This document shows positions 61,279 through 64,000 of a DNA stretch of 64,000 nucleotides, one piece after another; the stretch's first letter is position 1; every line of letters begins with the position of its first letter. The stretch is taken from positions 1 through 64,000 of the forward strand of contig JAJZTQ010000003.1 of assembly GCA_021848825.1 (NCBI GenBank). Reading direction: 5' to 3'. The notes below the pieces were generated by a model. That model was not told where the DNA came from, made no database searches, and saw only the letters and a list, made by a program, of their open reading frames with translations. Both the position numbers and the translations under genes were made by a program. The DNA is from Pseudomonadota bacterium. Its GTDB lineage: Bacteria > Pseudomonadota > Gammaproteobacteria > Burkholderiales > JABEVD01.

Positions 61279-62920
61279 TGGTGAGCTGAAGACTGGTCCT
61301 GCCGTTGTACTCGTTGACGGATAGCGAATAGACGGCGTGGATTTTCTCCGGCAGCAAATCGGATTGTGAAAAGAGCATGGCCTCGAAAAAGCAGTCCTCG
61401 CGCTGAAGCCTCAGCTTGAGATGCTTGTCCCCCACGATTCTCTGGCTTACCACGATAAAGAGATCCTCGAAAAGGGGTTCTGGAAAACCCTGACCCCAGA
61501 CCTGCGAGGAGATCCTTTGCGCGAGTTCGATCGTCATTTCAGCCGTATCGAGACTGCCGTCCGTTTCGATGATTCGCTCGAGATCGGCTGCGGAGAGGAG
61601 CGTGGAGGCGGTTTCCTCGAATGCGGCTTCGAATGCAACGAAGTCGCTTTCCGAAATCGAAAGACCTGCGGCGGCAGCATGCCCTCCGAATTTCAGGATG
61701 AGCCCCGGATGATGCTTGGCGACGAGGTCGAGTGCGTCGCGGATGTGGAAACCGGGTATCGACCTTCCTGAGCCCTTTATTTCGCCGTTGATGCCTTTTG
61801 CAAAGGCGAAAGCGGGGCGATGATACTTGTCCTTGATGCGCGATGCGAGTATGCCGATCACGCCCTGATGCCAGGAGGGATCATAAAGGCTGATGCTGTA
61901 TCCGGTTTCTTCTCCCAGACCTTCGAGGATGGAAAGCGCTTCTTCCTGCATCTTCGTTTCTATCGATTTCCGCTCGCTGTTGAGGGTGTCGAGCTTTTGC
62001 GCGATTTCGAAGGCGTCCGAGACGTCGGGACTCGTCAGGCAGGCGATGCCCAGCGACATGTCTTCCAGCCTGCCTGCGGCATTGAGCCTGGGGCCCAGCA
62101 TGAAGCCGAGATCGAAAGAAGTGGCCTTTTCCGGCACTCGCCTCGAGATCGCAAAAAGCGCAAGGATTCCGGGATTCGCTCGGCCTTCCCTGATGCGCCT
62201 GAGTCCGTGATGGATGAGAATCCTGTTGTTGATGTCGAGCCTGACGACGTCAGCGATCGTGCCGAGCGCCACGAGGTCCAGTAGCGAAGCGAGATTCGGA
62301 ACGGATGAACTCTTCTTCCTGATTTCCGCACGCAGCGCGAGCATGACGTAGAACATCACGCCGACTCCGGCAAGGTGCTTGCTCGGGAAACTGCATTCCG
62401 CCTGGTTGGGATTGACGATGCAAAGCGCATCGGGAGTGGACTCACCCGGAAGGTGATGGTCGGTCACGAGAACGGGAATGCCCAGCCTTTTCGCTTCCTC
62501 CACCCCTTCCACGCTCGCTATGCCGTTATCCACCGTGACGATGTAATCGGGATTTCTTGTTTTGGCGAGCCTGACGATCTCTGGGGTGAGTCCGTAGCCG
62601 TATTCGAAACGATTCGGAACGATATAATCGACATTTGCCCCCATTCTGGAGAGCGCAAGCATGCCGACCGCGCATGCCGTTGCCCCGTCGGAATCGTAAT
62701 CCGCGACGATCAGGATGCGCTTTTTCACGCTGATCGCTTCACACAGGATATTCGCCATTCTTTCGGCATTCTTCAGCTCCTGGAAAGGGATCAGCTTGTC
62801 GAGACTGTAATCGATTTCGGAGACCGAATGGATGCCGCGGGAAGCATAGATCTTCGCCATGACAGGGTCCATTTCGCTTGCCAGGGAAAGATAGGCTGAT
62901 TCGGGATAATTTCTGATCAT
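61214..62920 (-). CDS. recJ: Single-stranded-DNA-specific 5'-3' exonuclease RecJ
   Basis: RecJ degrades single-stranded DNA in recombination and mismatch repair. The 568-residue protein has DHH phosphoesterase motifs DYDSDG (near residue 77), VDNG, TDHHLPG, the DHHA1 region with KFGGHAAAAGLSI, and a C-terminal OB-fold. It starts one base after the RpfE-like gene stop, so the two are cotranscribed. The 3' end reads through 65 bases of the convergent cNMP gene. Confidence 0.97.
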   Translation of the reverse strand: MIRNYPESAYLSLASEMDPVMAKIYASRGIHSVSEIDYSLDKLIPFQELKNAERMANILCEAISVKKRILIVADYDSDGATACAVGMLALSRMGANVDYIVPNRFEYGYGLTPEIVRLAKTRNPDYIVTVDNGIASVEGVEEAKRLGIPVLVTDHHLPGESTPDALCIVNPNQAECSFPSKHLAGVGVMFYVMLALRAEIRKKSSSVPNLASLLDLVALGTIADVVRLDINNRILIHHGLRRIREGRANPGILALFAISRRVPEKATSFDLGFMLGPRLNAAGRLEDMSLGIACLTSPDVSDAFEIAQKLDTLNSERKSIETKMQEEALSILEGLGEETGYSISLYDPSWHQGVIGILASRIKDKYHRPAFAFAKGINGEIKGSGRSIPGFHIRDALDLVAKHHPGLILKFGGHAAAAGLSISESDFVAFEAAFEETASTLLSAADLERIIETDGSLDTAEMTIELAQRISSQVWGQGFPEPLFEDLFIVVSQRIVGDKHLKLRLQREDCFFEAMLFSQSDLLPEKIHAVYSLSVNEYNGRTSLQLTIRHWLAARPEDDRPSSSGALP

Positions 62921-62921
62921 G

Positions 62922-63905
62922 TCAGTAATCCAGGACGGAGCGGCTCCTTCTCCAGAACTTGAAAAGATCGAGTTTTCCTATATCGAAATGAAGGCCTGCT
63001 TCACAGTCCGTGATGGCAAGATCGATCCCCTTCTGGACGGCGAGATGAAGGGGCGCGAACCAGTCCGATTCGAGCTTCCTCAATCTGGAATCCCATTCGT
63101 CGCCGTCCCTGTATCTGAAGGGCAGCCTCAGTTCTTCCAGGATCAGGAGATGCTCGCCTGGGTCTTCCAGCTGCGCGAGCCAGATTTCCGCATTGTCGGG
63201 CAAGGGATGGAAGGATGTTTTCGCATATCTGGCAAGGTTCCTGGCGAGAGGGTTCGAGGAAGTCATCGAGGAAAAGGGCGAACGCAGATGATCCGGAAAG
63301 ATGCCGCCGCCCCAGAACCAGACGCTGTTCAGGGGATGCATGCCTTTTTGCATTCTTTCATCGTTGACCGGATGGTCATGGAGGAGCATCTGGATTTCGT
63401 TCATGACCTGGTTCCATTTCAGGCCGTCCTTTCCTTTCGGCAGGTATTGCGCGATGTCTTTCCCGATCACGTCATACAGCGGAACAGTCTCGAGATCAGG
63501 CGAAGCCGCCAGGCGAAGCAGCCAGACATCGGGTTTTTCCATTTCGAAATGAAAACCGTCTCGCGCGAAATGGCTGTTCAGGCTTGCCAGGATCGATGCC
63601 GCTTCCGATTCGGAAATGGAAAGCAGATCGGGTCCCAGGAGGGTCAGGTGGTCGCGTCTGACCTGCAGATTGACGGGGTCCGCCCTGAGCCGGTAGCCTG
63701 AATTTTCTTCAGCGGTGAGGGGAGCGACAGGCCAGTCCCGCTGCCTGGCCACATCGAAGGCAGTCAAGATCCATTCCTCCAGGCTGCAGGCTTCGCGTTT
63801 CCTTTTTTCGCTTCTGGCGAGCAGGTTCTCGAGATGGGGAAGCGCCTCGATCCTGAAATTTGGATCGGGCCAGAACAGGTTGGGGATCGATAGATGGCAT
63901 TTCAT
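62922..63905 (-). CDS. RpfE-like conserved protein
   Basis: The 327-residue soluble protein matches, in character and position next to recJ, the RpfE-like/regulatory proteins of Beta- and Gammaproteobacteria that are distantly related to archaeal cofactor-independent phosphoglycerate mutases. Recognisable pieces include LWPDPNF-like start, GYRLRADPVNLQ, the QMLLHDHPVNDERMQKG stretch and NSVWFWGGG. The metal ligands of phosphoglycerate mutase are not evident, so enzyme function is doubtful. It is upstream of recJ in the same operon. Confidence 0.8.
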   Translation of the reverse strand: MKCHLSIPNLFWPDPNFRIEALPHLENLLARSEKRKREACSLEEWILTAFDVARQRDWPVAPLTAEENSGYRLRADPVNLQVRRDHLTLLGPDLLSISESEAASILASLNSHFARDGFHFEMEKPDVWLLRLAASPDLETVPLYDVIGKDIAQYLPKGKDGLKWNQVMNEIQMLLHDHPVNDERMQKGMHPLNSVWFWGGGIFPDHLRSPFSSMTSSNPLARNLARYAKTSFHPLPDNAEIWLAQLEDPGEHLLILEELRLPFRYRDGDEWDSRLRKLESDWFAPLHLAVQKGIDLAITDCEAGLHFDIGKLDLFKFWRRSRSVLDY

Positions 63906-63979
63906 GCGCCCAGTTTAATCGAAATTTGTGCCCCCATCATCCTTGTGTCAAACTTCACCTTTTTCGGAAGTCTGGCGTC

Positions 63980-64000
63980 TTGAATTACGAGCTTTTCGTG
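63980..64000 (+). CDS. lolC: Start of a LolC/LolE-type lipoprotein-release permease (partial)
   Basis: The last 21 bases read TTG followed by codons for Asn-Tyr-Glu-Leu-Phe-Val, the typical N-terminus of LolC/LolE, the inner-membrane permeases that hand lipoproteins to LolA. A GGAAG lies upstream, and lolC next to recJ and rpfE-like genes is a common betaproteobacterial order. With only seven codons visible this rests on the motif and neighbourhood. Confidence 0.5.

Noticed and set aside
1-64000. CRISPR arrays, insertion sequences, integrases, prophage genes or toxin-antitoxin pairs
   Set aside because: I found no regularly spaced repeats, transposase or integrase motifs or phage structural genes; the window is dense ordinary chromosome.

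Overview
The window reads as a contiguous stretch of ordinary chromosome from a Gram-negative proteobacterium, most likely a betaproteobacterium. It carries outer-membrane biogenesis genes (bamD, yhdP, waaF, an apparent lolC start), flagellar-type regulation, and betaproteobacterial housekeeping neighbourhoods (pncC/recA/recX/alaS, prfB/lysS, recJ). Placement in or near the Nitrosomonadales is my inference from overall gene flavour only. Native genes use AGG/AGA heavily for arginine. There is no rRNA, tRNA, CRISPR array, insertion sequence or prophage that I can recognise. Genes are packed tightly with many 4-base ATGA/GTGA overlaps. No gap without a gene exceeds 300 bases; the largest are about 1334-1585, 30423-30615 and 49639-49834.

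Layout. 1-5.6 kb: 3' end of pncC, convergent rhlE, then recA-recX-alaS. 5.6-11.3 kb (minus): a run from ilvE through a zinc-finger protein, waaF, a YheT-type hydrolase and a phosphohexomutase to an EAL-HDOD protein. 11.4-21.9 kb: small secreted and membrane proteins, a Bax-inhibitor-1 protein, DAHP synthase, the giant AsmA-like yhdP, glnE and a cob(I)alamin adenosyltransferase. 21.9-30.5 kb: a marR/CDGSH/yceI unit, DUF2784, a Ser/Thr kinase-HDOD-GAF fusion, a DUF255 thioredoxin-domain protein and small exported proteins. 30.6-41.2 kb: a PilZ-tailed chemoreceptor under an apparent sigma-28 promoter, dinG, a collapsed PhnD/EAL remnant, a periplasmic adenosine-deaminase homologue that has lost its metal ligands, rimO, a ZIP transporter, pgeF, rluD and bamD. 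41.2-45.3 kb: copA, a frameshifted monooxygenase-like remnant, an EthD protein and a WYL regulator with foreign codon usage. 45.3-52.3 kb (minus, apart from a plus-strand flavin reductase): lysS, a uspA-HDOD-MBL operon, prfB with its programmed frameshift and an MgtC/DUF4010 membrane protein. 52.3-56.7 kb: a tolC-macA-macB type tripartite exporter. 56.8-64 kb: small membrane proteins, a ferritin-like protein, galT, a glycine-zipper protein, a SIMPL protein, an orphan cyclic-nucleotide-binding domain, recJ, an RpfE-like protein and seven codons of an apparent lolC.

Theme. Apart from housekeeping, the window is rich in signalling: three HDOD proteins with different partners (EAL, kinase plus GAF, and MBL plus Usp), a PilZ chemoreceptor, a lone cNMP domain and an EAL remnant. 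Envelope functions are the second theme. I see no classical defence or secondary-metabolite system. The least expected items are the metal-ligand-less adenosine-deaminase homologue, the PhnD/EAL remnant, the sigma-28 promoter of the PilZ chemoreceptor, an 11-G tract inside glnE, and the palindromic promoter before the dual-CDGSH gene.
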